A stretch of DNA of 11,831 nt from Methanosarcinales archaeon (GCA_030605805.1 JAUWHQ010000092.1:1-11831); one strand, 5' to 3'. Shown: positions 1 through 7,125, counted from the stretch's first letter. A program made the numbers and translations. Notes: a model not told the origin generated them from the letters alone.

Positions 1-2021
1 ATTCGTTCAGGCAAATCCCGGGCAAAACTCCTCATATCCCCATCCGGGATGAACCTGGCAAATTCTTCCCTGGCGTCACCGCTCATCCCCTTATCGATCC
101 TCTGCAGACGCTTCACAAGACTTTTTACATTGTATTTTCTATCCCGGTTCTGATAGATATCCTCTATAATTTCCGCATAAGTTCTTGTGGATTTTACAGG
201 AGGTTCCGGATCAAAAACAGTAGCGTTTTTAAAATAATTGAAAAGTCCCCCATCAAAGCAATCAAAGACCGTGAAATGCGTCTTATTAATCTCCTCACAT
301 CTTCTTGTGCCTCTTCCCAACATCTGTTCCCAGAGTATTCGCGACTTTACCGGGCGGAGAAAGACTATGAATTCAAGTGCTGGAATATCCACTCCCGTTG
401 TTAGCATATCCCTTGTGACCACGACACCTGGATTTGGTCGGTTCCGAAACTCCCTAATTCTCTGTAAAGGTCTATCAACCGTCGGACTGCCGGTAATCTT
501 CTGGACGAACGCGTCCCCATTCCCGAAAACATCCCTGCAAATATCCACGAGCGCATCGCAATGTGAGGTATGTGGCAGGTCGTTGGCGGCAAAGATCAAT
601 GTCTTTGGAAAACGTTTGTATTTTTCTTCGTGCGCAAGTGCGTATTTCGCGATCTCTTCGACGATCTTTCTATTGCTATCAGGTGAGGTGATCTTCTGTT
701 CGATTTCAGAACTATTGAATTCTCTTTCGTCCTCCAGCGCGTCCAGTGACTCCAGACCGGTCTCTGTGTCGATTAAACCAACCAGCTCCCCTTCTTTCAA
801 AAACACCCCGTTTATCCTCACATCGGATTTGATGTGGACCGCATCCCAATCAACCAGCCAACCCTCTCGTACTGCCCTCTCATAGCTGTACCTGAAAACT
901 ATTTCCTTAAAATAAGCTTTGGTGTGAACTGCTGGGGTGGCCGTGAGACCAATTTTTATAGCATCGAAATGATCAAGAACTTCGAGCCATTTACTGGTAT
1001 CACGTGCCGTATACCCGCGATGACATTCATCAGCGATGATCACGTCAAACGCATGAATGGGGATGTTGAGTCTGGTTGCATCGCTTTCATCGTCCGAATC
1101 CTGATCAGTGGATTCAAAAGAATTCCGCCAGCCAAACAGATTCGCTCGCATCCTCTGGATCGTGCACACGTATACGAAAGCATGCCCAGTCCCGGGATCG
1201 GTTAAATAATTGTTTGGCACGGTTTGCGGATCGAACGTATCCTCCTCATCGAAATCTCCCTTTTGAAATCGTTGAGAGTATACTTCGAAAGTCTCTTTGA
1301 ATTTTAAACCTCGTTCAGTCTCGAATGTAGCAAAAGCGTTCACCGCTTGCGCTGCAAGAGCCCTTCTATCAACTAAAAACAAGATACGTTTCGCAAAACC
1401 GGACTTCATGAGTCTGTAAATCTGGGAAACGATGGTGTATGTCTTGCCCGTTCCCGTAGCCATCGCAAGCAGCATTCTACGTTTACCATCCGATATAGCA
1501 GTCTCAGCCGCATCATTTGCTTCGATCTGATAAGGGCGCAAACCCTGATGCGTGTTAGGATTATCTTTAAACCAGTTGTAACATGCGTAAGCGTCCCTCT
1601 CAAACATTTCTCTCAAAGCACCCGGTGTATGGAACCCTGATACTGTTCTCGAGCGGCTGTCCGATTTTCTTAAATCCTGAAACCAAAAGATCACACCGTT
1701 TGTGGAGTAGATGAACGGTACCCGGGAACCATCGAAATCAAATGGAGAACTCACAACCCCCGTAGAGTATCGTTGAGACTGACCAAGAACACTTTGGGGA
1801 GCTATACCCAATCTTTTCACTTCGACGAGAGCGAGTATCTGACCGTGATCCACAAGAGCATAGTCAACGGGACCGGTTAAGGTAGGATACTCCTCAATAG
1901 CGTTGGATGTATAGGAACTCAAAGGTTTCGACTTATCGTGTTTTATGACACCCCAACCCGCGGCTTCGAGTTTGCGGTCGACGCGTTTCTTTCGAGTTTC
2001 TCGTTCTGTTTCATCGGGCAT
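1..2021 (-). CDS. hsdR: Type I restriction enzyme, R (motor/nuclease) subunit, 3' end off the window
   Basis: Translocating ATPase and DNA-cleavage subunit of a type I restriction-modification complex. The frame is open without a stop for 673 codons and leaves the window at base 1; EcoEI-type HsdR proteins are usually longer, so a C-terminal part is missing. An N-terminal PD-(D/E)xK nuclease shows Asp53 and Glu67-Val-Lys69. Superfamily 2 helicase motifs follow in order: Walker A ATGTGKT at 188-194, DECH at 331-334, TATP at 360-363, TTGVDIP at 541-547 and QMLGRGTR at 566-573. All key residues are present, so the visible part looks functional. The ATG at 2021 gives the usual short lead into KKRVDRKLEAAGW. 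The frame is open further upstream, with Met codons around 2098 and 2128, but no ribosome site favours them. hsdM and hsdS are not seen; they could lie beyond the left edge. Assignment is firm; the EcoEI-like subtype is inferred from overall layout. Confidence 0.93.
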   Translation of the reverse strand, partial: MPDETERETRKKRVDRKLEAAGWGVIKHDKSKPLSSYTSNAIEEYPTLTGPVDYALVDHGQILALVEVKRLGIAPQSVLGQSQRYSTGVVSSPFDFDGSRVPFIYSTNGVIFWFQDLRKSDSRSRTVSGFHTPGALREMFERDAYACYNWFKDNPNTHQGLRPYQIEANDAAETAISDGKRRMLLAMATGTGKTYTIVSQIYRLMKSGFAKRILFLVDRRALAAQAVNAFATFETERGLKFKETFEVYSQRFQKGDFDEEDTFDPQTVPNNYLTDPGTGHAFVYVCTIQRMRANLFGWRNSFESTDQDSDDESDATRLNIPIHAFDVIIADECHRGYTARDTSKWLEVLDHFDAIKIGLTATPAVHTKAYFKEIVFRYSYERAVREGWLVDWDAVHIKSDVRINGVFLKEGELVGLIDTETGLESLDALEDEREFNSSEIEQKITSPDSNRKIVEEIAKYALAHEEKYKRFPKTLIFAANDLPHTSHCDALVDICRDVFGNGDAFVQKITGSPTVDRPLQRIREFRNRPNPGVVVTRDMLTTGVDIPALEFIVFLRPVKSRILWEQMLGRGTRRCEEINKTHFTVFDCFDGGLFNYFKNATVFDPEPPVKSTRTYAEIIEDIYQNRDRKYNVKSLVKRLQRIDKGMSGDAREEFARFIPDGDMRSFARDLPER

Positions 2022-2269
2022 GTGAGTTATATCATAATATGAAACTGATTCATTTAATTCTTTCCTGATCTCTGTGGTAGCGCGGTACTTCCGAAACATG
2101 GCACAGGTTTCGAACGTGGTTCTCACCATACAACCAGCCATCCACAATCATATCTATGATCGATTGGCTATGTTTATTATTCTCTATATCGTACCTGAAA
2201 GTGACCTATTCGGAACCGACTGCGCCGATAGGTTAATTATATCCTCAAGTCCAGACAAAGGAGATTACT

Positions 2270-2698
2270 ATGACAACGGTATATGATGTACCAGCAAGCG
2301 ACTTGATAACGTGTGCTGCACAGAAACTTAAGGAAAGTGAGAAGATCGAGCCACCTGTATGGGCAGGTTACGTGAAGACTGGTGTGCACAAACAGATGCC
2401 GCCTGTCGATGCGGACTGGTGGTTTGTGCGGTGTGCTGCGGTGCTGCGACAGATCTATGTCGGTGGTCCGGTAGGCGTGTCAAGATTAAGGTCCAGGTAC
2501 GGCGGAAAAAAGCGTAACGGGACGATGCCGCCCTCCTTCAGGAAAGGGAGCGGTTCCATCATCAGAAAAGTACTTCAGCAGCTGGAAGCGGTTGGGTATG
2601 CCCAAACGGTCAAAGGAGGGCGCACAGTAACTCCTGACGGGCAGCGTTTCCTTGACAATGTTGCGTATGAGACCAAACAGCAGACGTCCGGGACATAG
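2270..2698 (+). CDS. rps19e: Small ribosomal subunit protein eS19 (S19e)
   Basis: Structural protein of the archaeal/eukaryotic 30S/40S head, absent from bacteria. The 142-aa product matches the family length and shows its hallmarks: YDVPASDLI near the N-terminus, the EPPVWAGYVKTGVHKQ segment, DWWFVRCAAVLRQIY, then GPVGVSRLRSRYGG and GSGSIIRKVLQQLE, which belong to the winged-helix fold. The start is set by a strong ribosome site (AAAGGAGA at 2258-2264) six bases before the ATG. It opens a three-gene run with pdcd5 and a PP-loop ATPase, an arrangement common in archaea. The 248-bp divergent gap to hsdR holds A+T-rich TATA-like words (about 2183-2190 and 2235-2243), but I could not fix the promoter. 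The C-terminus runs into a short hexamer repeat that also supplies its stop codon. Confidence 0.97.
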   Translation: MTTVYDVPASDLITCAAQKLKESEKIEPPVWAGYVKTGVHKQMPPVDADWWFVRCAAVLRQIYVGGPVGVSRLRSRYGGKKRNGTMPPSFRKGSGSIIRKVLQQLEAVGYAQTVKGGRTVTPDGQRFLDNVAYETKQQTSGT

Positions 2699-2727
2699 AC
2701 ATGGACATCGAGATAGACATGCAGATG
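2692..2727 (+). repeat. Six-unit hexanucleotide tract (consensus GACATR) between rps19e and pdcd5
   Basis: Consecutive hexamers read GACATA, GACATG, GACATC, GAGATA, GACATG, CAGATG. The tract begins inside the last codons of rps19e, provides its TAG stop, and ends just before the ribosome site of the next gene. It looks like slippage-generated spacer DNA. No regulatory role is visible. Confidence 0.7.
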
Positions 2728-2741
2728 AAAGGTGAGGGCTT

Positions 2742-3080
2742 ATGAGCGGCGAACTTGACGCGATCAAACAGCGGAGACTTGAACAGATGCAGCAGCAGAT
2801 GGCGCAACAACAGGGCGCCGCCGCTCAGCAGGCTGCACAACAGCAGCAGGTCGAGGAGGCAAAACAGTCGATACTCAGAAATATCCTGACTCCGGAGGCG
2901 AGGGAGCGGTTGACGACGGTGAAGGTGGCGCGCCCGCAACTGGTCGAGCAGGTCGAGATGCAGCTTATTTCGCTTGCGCAGTCAGGGCAGTTGCGGACCA
3001 AGATCGACGATGCGAAATTGAAGGCGCTGCTCCAGCAACTCCAGTCAAGGAAACGAGATACGACGATCAAACACATCTGA
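2742..3080 (+). CDS. PDCD5 / TFAR19-family DNA-binding protein
   Basis: Small helical protein of the archaeal/eukaryotic PDCD5 family, thought to bind nucleic acid; its archaeal role is not settled. The 112-aa product has the family order. A charged N-terminal helix (ELDAIKQRRLEQMQQQ) leads into a Gln/Ala-rich helical stretch at about residues 15-38. The conserved core contains ILTPEARERL and the segment LVEQVEMQLISLAQSGQL, and the tail is basic with KLKALLQQLQ. The ATG at 2742 follows a GGTGAG ribosome site about seven bases upstream. The gap to rps19e is 43 bp, mostly the hexamer tract, and the PP-loop gene follows after 20 bp, so all three are probably co-transcribed. The Gln-rich helix is longer than I would expect but fits a coiled coil. 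Confidence 0.94.
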   Translation: MSGELDAIKQRRLEQMQQQMAQQQGAAAQQAAQQQQVEEAKQSILRNILTPEARERLTTVKVARPQLVEQVEMQLISLAQSGQLRTKIDDAKLKALLQQLQSRKRDTTIKHI

Positions 3081-3100
3081 ATATCCGGATATGTGTGTGA

Positions 3101-3703
3101 ATGGACGTTTTTATGCTCTTCAGCGGGGGAAAGGACAGTTCATTATCTGCGATACTGCTTGAGCCGTTTTTTGACGTAACACTGGTCACCTGCAACTTCG
3201 GGTTCGCGGAGACATGGGAGACCGCGGAGGTGGTTGCATCAGAGCTTGGATTCCAGCACAGGGTACTCTCGATCGATGGTGCGATCCTTGAGGCAGCATC
3301 CGATATGGCTGTTGATGACGGTTATCCCAACCGGGCGATCAACCACCTCCATACGTGTGCCCTCGAATACGTGGCATCCGGACACGCGATCATCGCTGAC
3401 GGGACTCGGAGGGATGACCGGGTTCCGATGCTGAAGCTACCGGATGTGCAGCGTCTTGAGGATACGAAGGAATGCACGTACATCAGACCGCTGCTCGGAT
3501 ATGGCAGGCGTGCTGTGGACGCGCTGGTGGATATCCATCTCGAGATCGAAGAGAACAGAAGTGAGAAGATCGAAAAATCCGATTACGAGGTTGAACTGCG
3601 TGCAATTATCGAAGATAGGCACGGTCAGGATATGGTGCGCACAATCTTTCCCTGGCAGCATCTTCAGTCAAGAGTGATCAGGCGGAGACCGTTTCGTGTT
3701 TGA
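3101..3703 (+). CDS. PP-loop (adenine nucleotide alpha-hydrolase-like) ATPase, COG2117-type
   Basis: Predicted ATP-pyrophosphatase of the family often described as a subunit related to tRNA thiouridylation enzymes; the substrate is unproven. The 200-aa protein begins with a beta strand leading directly into the signature SGGKDS at residues 8-13, which binds the ATP phosphates. A second conserved segment, DGTRRDDR at 100-107, and the HTCALEY stretch at 84-90 fit the HUP-type nucleotide fold. There is no added zinc-finger or RNA-binding domain. The ATG at 3101 has no clear ribosome site; an in-frame ATG at 3113 would still keep the PP-loop. It follows pdcd5 after 20 bp containing the perfect palindrome ATATCCGGATAT (3081-3092). 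Its place beside ribosomal and DNA-binding genes fits an RNA-modification job, but that is inference. Confidence 0.85.
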   Translation: MDVFMLFSGGKDSSLSAILLEPFFDVTLVTCNFGFAETWETAEVVASELGFQHRVLSIDGAILEAASDMAVDDGYPNRAINHLHTCALEYVASGHAIIADGTRRDDRVPMLKLPDVQRLEDTKECTYIRPLLGYGRRAVDALVDIHLEIEENRSEKIEKSDYEVELRAIIEDRHGQDMVRTIFPWQHLQSRVIRRRPFRV

Positions 3704-3946
3704 TCGAGGCTGGTTTTTATGTGGATACATACATCGCGGGCAGAGCAGCAGCCCCATGAAGCTGCAAGCACCCACCATTTCTTCGCCCGGAGCTTCTCTC
3801 TAAACGGCACGCCCTGCGCAACCACAACCCCGATCCGCATCGGATCTGCGATCCTGATATCACCGTCAGCGTCCAAAGTTTTCGTGCATGAGGAGTTTGC
3901 CCATTCGGCAAAGCAGCAGCACCACATAATTTTAATAAAATAAAAT
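3704..3946. other. Convergent intergenic gap with several small hairpins; candidate structured RNA
   Basis: No convincing gene lies between the PP-loop ATPase and the cheW terminator. Visible structure includes a 13-base near-identical direct repeat (GCAGAGCAGCAGC at 3740-3752 and GCAAAGCAGCAGC at 3908-3920). There is a perfect 6-bp stem with a 3-base loop at 3832-3846 (GATCCG/CGGATC), another at 3896-3912 (TTTGCC/GGCAAA), and a 5-bp stem at 3748-3765 (GCAGC/GCTGC). Short reading frames cross it on both strands, but none resembles a known family or has a ribosome site. It could be a small RNA, a degraded gene, or simple spacer. Confidence 0.4.
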
Positions 3947-3974
3947 CCCGCGGACCCCTGCCCCGGATCCGCGG
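3931..3974 (-). terminator. Hairpin plus T-tract terminator after cheW
   Basis: On the minus strand, a G+C-rich hairpin with arms CCGCGGA/TCCGCGG (3968-3974 and 3948-3954, 13-base loop) lies 14 bases past the cheW stop. It is followed directly by ATTTTATTTTATT. This is a good intrinsic-type terminator for the leftward chemotaxis operon. On the plus strand no T-tract follows the hairpin, so it probably works in one direction. Confidence 0.75.
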
Positions 3975-3988
3975 CTTCAACCCAATCC

Positions 3989-4453
3989 CTACGACGCTGC
4001 CGCTGCAAGCACCTTCTCGAGGTCCAGCAGGATCAGCAATTCCCCGTCACCCAGCTTGCCGACGCCCTTGATGTACTCGGCATCGATGCCACTGCCACCT
4101 GACTCGACCACGAGTTCGGGCACCGGCTCGATATCCTTTGACGGCATCCGCAGTACCTCACTCACCGAGTCCACAACCATGCCGATCGGAACGCCCCCGG
4201 GCTCGACGATGATGATCCGTGTGTTGTCATCCCGCTCTTTTTCTGACAGTCCGAATCTTCTCCGAAGATCGGTCACCGTGGTAACCTGACCCCTGAGATT
4301 GGTGACGCCATTCACATAGTACGGTGCGTTTGGCACCGGTGTGGTATCACGCATACTCGTGATCTCACGCACCTGACTCACCTGGACCCCGTAGAGCCCA
4401 TCAGCGAGCGTGAAGACGACAAGTATCGCTTCATCAGACGATGTTTCGTCCAT
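3989..4453 (-). CDS. cheW: Chemotaxis adaptor protein CheW
   Basis: Cytoplasmic scaffold that couples chemoreceptor tips to the histidine kinase CheA. The 154-aa product is normal length and is one CheW domain. It has an N-terminal strand (ILVVFTLADGLYGVQV), the conserved VREI segment, PYYVNGVTNLRGQV at 45-57 with Asn52, Arg54 and Gly55, and DLRRRFG at 62-68. PIGMVVDSVSEVL and a closing KGVGKLGDGELLILLDLEK follow. A strong GGAGG lies close upstream of the ATG at 4453. It is the last gene of the leftward operon, 25 bp after the receptor-tail remnant and just before a hairpin terminator. The pairing with the receptor gene implies that the two proteins act in one array; CheA is not in the window. 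Confidence 0.96.
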   Translation of the reverse strand: MDETSSDEAILVVFTLADGLYGVQVSQVREITSMRDTTPVPNAPYYVNGVTNLRGQVTTVTDLRRRFGLSEKERDDNTRIIIVEPGGVPIGMVVDSVSEVLRMPSKDIEPVPELVVESGGSGIDAEYIKGVGKLGDGELLILLDLEKVLAAAAS

Positions 4454-4478
4454 GATTTCATCCTCCTATATCACAGCC

Positions 4479-4733
4479 TCAGTCTCTCGCACCGTGAACC
4501 CGGCTGAGTGCGTCCACCAGTTCCTGTGTCACATCAACAAGCTCATAGATCTCGGATGTCAACTCCTGTACCGTAGCTGCCTGCTGCTGCGCCGCAAAGG
4601 AATCCTGCTTGATGGTGGATGTACTCTCTTCGGATATACGTGCAACCTCATCCATACTGGCAGAGAGTTTCCTCACGGCATCTGCGGTTTGCCTGGCATA
4701 GATCCCCCGAGCCTTAACATTGACCCTGTTCAT
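4479..4733 (-). CDS. Truncated, frameshifted remnant of a second chemoreceptor C-terminus (84 aa)
   Basis: This 84-aa frame is a diverged copy of the last part of the neighbouring chemoreceptor. SMDEVARISEES matches GMDEVASISEES, QELTSEIYELVDVTQELVDAL matches IEELTSETQGLADTAQELMNNL, and RVNV at the start matches GVNV. Everything upstream (sensor, membrane segments, HAMP, signalling tip) is gone. Near the end, one extra C in the CCC at 4499-4501 (plus strand) shifts the frame and gives the ending SRVHGARD. Removing that base restores RFTVRETEAVI and a stop at 4466-4468, parallel to the receptor ending RFTVRETGAVE. It keeps a good ribosome site (GGAGG at 4743-4747, nine bases before the ATG) overlapping the receptor stop. 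So it may be translated into a short coiled-coil peptide, but decay after tandem duplication is the simplest reading. The ancestor and frameshift follow directly from aligning the two copies. Confidence 0.8.
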   Translation of the reverse strand: MNRVNVKARGIYARQTADAVRKLSASMDEVARISEESTSTIKQDSFAAQQQAATVQELTSEIYELVDVTQELVDALSRVHGARD

Positions 4734-4747
4734 AATCCTACGCCTCC

Positions 4748-6856
4748 TTATTCCACCGCACCAGTCTCTCGTACCGTGAACCGCTCGAGATTGTTCATCA
4801 GTTCCTGCGCTGTGTCAGCGAGTCCCTGTGTCTCGGATGTCAACTCCTCTATCGCAGATGTCTGCTGCTGCACCGCAGATGAACTCTCTTCGGCAGCGGA
4901 TGCGCTCTCCTCAGATATGCTTGCGACCTCGTCCATGCCGGCAACAACCTTCTTCACGACCTCAGATGCATGTTTAGCGCCATCATCGATCTCCTGTACC
5001 ATGACATTGACCCCATCTATTGCGCCCACTATCTTGTCGACTCCCTCAAGTGCGGTATGCATCAGTTCTCCACCCTTGGTTGCCTCTTCCACAGCCGTGC
5101 CGGTTGCGCCGATCGCATTCTCTCCGGACTCCTGGATGTGCTCGATCGCAACCCCTGACTCGCCGGCAGCCCCCTTTACCTTCTCTGCAAGGTTCTTCAC
5201 CGCATCGGCAACAACGGCAAAGCCTCTTCCTGCTTCACCTGCTCTTGCAGCCTCGATCGCAGCGTTAAGCCCGAGCATATTGGTCTGTCCCGCGACATCG
5301 GTGATGACATTCCCCATCTCTCCGACCCGCTCGATCGCGGTGTTCATCTCGGAAACGGTCTCTGATGTCTTAGCGACCCCTTCCTGGATGGCTGCAAGAC
5401 CATCGAGCGTCTTTTTGGCGGCTTCCTGAACCTCGTGCGATATCTGAGTGGCATCCTGTCCTTTCTCTGCCGATTTGCTCGCGTTTACAGATGTCTGGTC
5501 GATCTGCGATGCCACATCCTCAACGTTCCTGGCGGTATCTTGTGCCAGTTCCGCAAGTTTCTGGGAGCCCTCTGCGACCTGCTGGGATGAAGATGCAAGT
5601 TGTTCCATACCTGCGTTCATCTCCTCTGCTGCAGAGGAGAGTGCCTGTGCTGTGCCGAGAACCTTCTCGCCAACGCCTCTTGCGTCCACGATGGCATCGG
5701 ACAGTACACCGATCAATGAATTCACACCATCCGTCATCTTGTTGTAATCGCCTTTGACATCGATCTCCGCCTTGACGGTCAGGTCTCCATCGGCAGCCTT
5801 TCCTGCAAGCCTTTCTATCTCATTATTGATCGCCTGCAGACCACCCTTCATCTCTCCGAATGTGCGCGCGAGTTCACCGAGTTCGTCCTTCGAATCAACC
5901 TTGATATCGTAACCAAAGTCGCCGTCCCTGATCTTGTTTGCGCCGATCATGACCTCGTTTAACGGATTTGTGATCGACCTTGAGATCACCATCGCAATCA
6001 CCATTCCAAGGATGATCGCAATGATTACGAACGCGACAACCGCGGTCTTCGCGCTCGCTGCTGCTGCTTCTGCTTCTGCGGTCGCACCCTCTGACAGTTT
6101 GCCTGCGCCCGTTTTGACAGCCCTTCCATCGGTCACAAGAGGACCTGATGTGCCAGCATGTTCGTTGATCCCGTTTACGGCAGCCACAAGTTTCAGGAAA
6201 GTTGTCTGATACGCATCAACCTGTGCAGTGATCGCGCGCTTATCAGAGGATGTGAGCGCAGATGCATCGATGGCTGCCTTGAGCGCAGCTATATCGTTCT
6301 TCGCATCGGTAGCAGACTGCTCATCCTGGCGCATGAGGAAGTTCTTCTCCTGGCGCCTGATTGCCATGAGATCAAGCATCAGTGTGGCTGATTCTGCACT
6401 ATCAAGATAATCTGCACCTTTAATGCTGTTTTCAACCACTCTGGCATCGGATACGAGTTCATCCTCGATTGCGCGCATCGCTTCCGTCATTGTCACCAGT
6501 TCGGCAAACGCGCCTTCATAAGCTGAGATATCAGATCTGATATCTGATATTACCGCCTTATCCTCACTCGTTGCAACCGCACCTGCAAGGACAAGATGTT
6601 CTTCCATTTCGGCGATCTTATCCGCAAGATTATCGATCGATTTCTGATCCTCTCTAATCTGGAAGTTCTTTTCCTGCTGCCTGGCTTCGCCGATGTATGT
6701 ATCAACTGCCATGGCATTTTCAAGCAGCACAACGGCGTTGTTCATAGTCGTTACCTGCGTGTACGCAGTGATCCCAAGCCCGGCTGTTAAAAGCAGCACG
6801 AGCCCAAAGCCAGCCATCAGTTTCTTGTTGACTGACATATTGTTCAATATGTTCAT
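4748..6856 (-). CDS. Methyl-accepting chemotaxis protein with HBM-like sensor, HAMP and signalling domains
   Basis: Membrane chemoreceptor of 702 aa. TM1 is at about residues 14-32 (MAGFGLVLLLTAGLGITAY). An extracellular helical region runs from about 33 to 268 and contains two copies of an R-x-x-KNF-type motif: RQQEKNFQIRED near 59-70 and RRQEKNFLMRQDE near 167-179. This spacing fits the helical bimodular (HBM) sensor class, some members of which bind organic acids. TM2 at about 271-291 leads into a HAMP domain (about 292-345) and a second HAMP-like segment (DGDLTVKAEIDVKGDY). The long cytoplasmic coiled coil has the conserved tip at about 507-557, including QTNMLGLNAAIEAARAGE. No CheR-tethering pentapeptide is seen. 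I chose ATG 6856 because TM1 follows at once and it overlaps the leader ORF stop; a GTG at 6898 would add 14 residues. The ligand is unknown. Confidence 0.95.
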   Translation of the reverse strand: MNILNNMSVNKKLMAGFGLVLLLTAGLGITAYTQVTTMNNAVVLLENAMAVDTYIGEARQQEKNFQIREDQKSIDNLADKIAEMEEHLVLAGAVATSEDKAVISDIRSDISAYEGAFAELVTMTEAMRAIEDELVSDARVVENSIKGADYLDSAESATLMLDLMAIRRQEKNFLMRQDEQSATDAKNDIAALKAAIDASALTSSDKRAITAQVDAYQTTFLKLVAAVNGINEHAGTSGPLVTDGRAVKTGAGKLSEGATAEAEAAAASAKTAVVAFVIIAIILGMVIAMVISRSITNPLNEVMIGANKIRDGDFGYDIKVDSKDELGELARTFGEMKGGLQAINNEIERLAGKAADGDLTVKAEIDVKGDYNKMTDGVNSLIGVLSDAIVDARGVGEKVLGTAQALSSAAEEMNAGMEQLASSSQQVAEGSQKLAELAQDTARNVEDVASQIDQTSVNASKSAEKGQDATQISHEVQEAAKKTLDGLAAIQEGVAKTSETVSEMNTAIERVGEMGNVITDVAGQTNMLGLNAAIEAARAGEAGRGFAVVADAVKNLAEKVKGAAGESGVAIEHIQESGENAIGATGTAVEEATKGGELMHTALEGVDKIVGAIDGVNVMVQEIDDGAKHASEVVKKVVAGMDEVASISEESASAAEESSSAVQQQTSAIEELTSETQGLADTAQELMNNLERFTVRETGAVE

Positions 6857-6942
6857 GTTGTGTATACCCCCGAATTGTGTTGTAGCTTGTCTTTCCACAA
6901 GTTACTATTCTGTTGTTCTACCACTCCGCGCCCGTCAAGCAT
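6853..6942 (-). CDS. 29-codon leader ORF overlapping the chemoreceptor start
   Basis: A short frame in the leader of the chemoreceptor mRNA, starting MLDGRGVVEQQ and ending HNSGVYTT. It has the strongest ribosome site nearby: GGGGAGGTG, seven bases before the ATG at 6942. Its TGA stop overlaps the receptor ATG as ATGA, the typical signature of translational coupling. The receptor start itself has only a weak GGGGGT site. The peptide has no membrane segment or recognised domain. I infer that its translation delivers ribosomes to the receptor start or tunes its level. It could instead be a chance frame; conservation in relatives would decide. Confidence 0.5.
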   Translation of the reverse strand: MLDGRGVVEQQNSNLWKDKLQHNSGVYTT

Positions 6943-7010
6943 CCTCAGCACCTCCCCGATCGAACATGCTTGGACACGAGATGATATTGTAAATGGCTTT
7001 GTGAATATGG

Positions 7011-7026
7011 CTATATAAAGGTTTTT
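7011..7026 (-). promoter_or_regulatory. BRE/TATA promoter of the chemotaxis operon
   Basis: Read on the minus strand, an A-rich BRE-like element (TTAAAAACC) leads into CTTTATATAG, a close match to the archaeal TATA box TTTATATA. Transcription would start about 25 bases downstream, near 6985-6990. That gives a leader of about 130 bases that carries the 29-codon ORF. Confidence 0.7.
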
Positions 7027-7040
7027 AAGACGACGGTTTT

Positions 7041-7082
7041 GGGACAATATTATGGCTCTCTGCTAATTCGCGAGTGCAAGCA
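7041..7082. repeat. Isolated IS-end-like sequence, copy 1
   Basis: The core GGCTCTCTGCTAATTCGCG and following GTGCA match, with one gap and few mismatches, the sequence at 7358-7398 beside the transposase remnant, in the same orientation. The copy beside the transposase sits just past its stop codon, where an IS terminal repeat is expected, so I read both as ends of the same IS family. This copy has no transposase attached. Confidence 0.45.
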
Positions 7083-7125
7083 CTTTTTCACCCTTCCGGA
7101 GGATCCGGTTATGGTAAGGAAAATT

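Noticed and set aside
238..885. 215-codon plus-strand frame opposite hsdR
   Set aside because: The minus strand codes continuously for helicase motifs here, so this is antisense shadow.
2690..2730. CRISPR-like or coding tandem repeat
   Set aside because: Units are only six bases with no spacers; it is a simple-sequence tract.
3719..3943. Short frames on both strands in the gap after the PP-loop gene
   Set aside because: No ribosome site, no family resemblance and unusual composition; treated as possible RNA or spacer.
4410..5429. 339-codon plus-strand frame opposite the chemoreceptor
   Set aside because: Ser/Thr/Ala-rich antisense shadow of the coiled-coil signalling domain; the minus-strand receptor motifs are unambiguous.
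6856..6898. GTG at 6898 as the receptor start
   Set aside because: It adds 14 polar residues without a ribosome site; ATG 6856 directly precedes the first membrane helix and overlaps the leader ORF stop.
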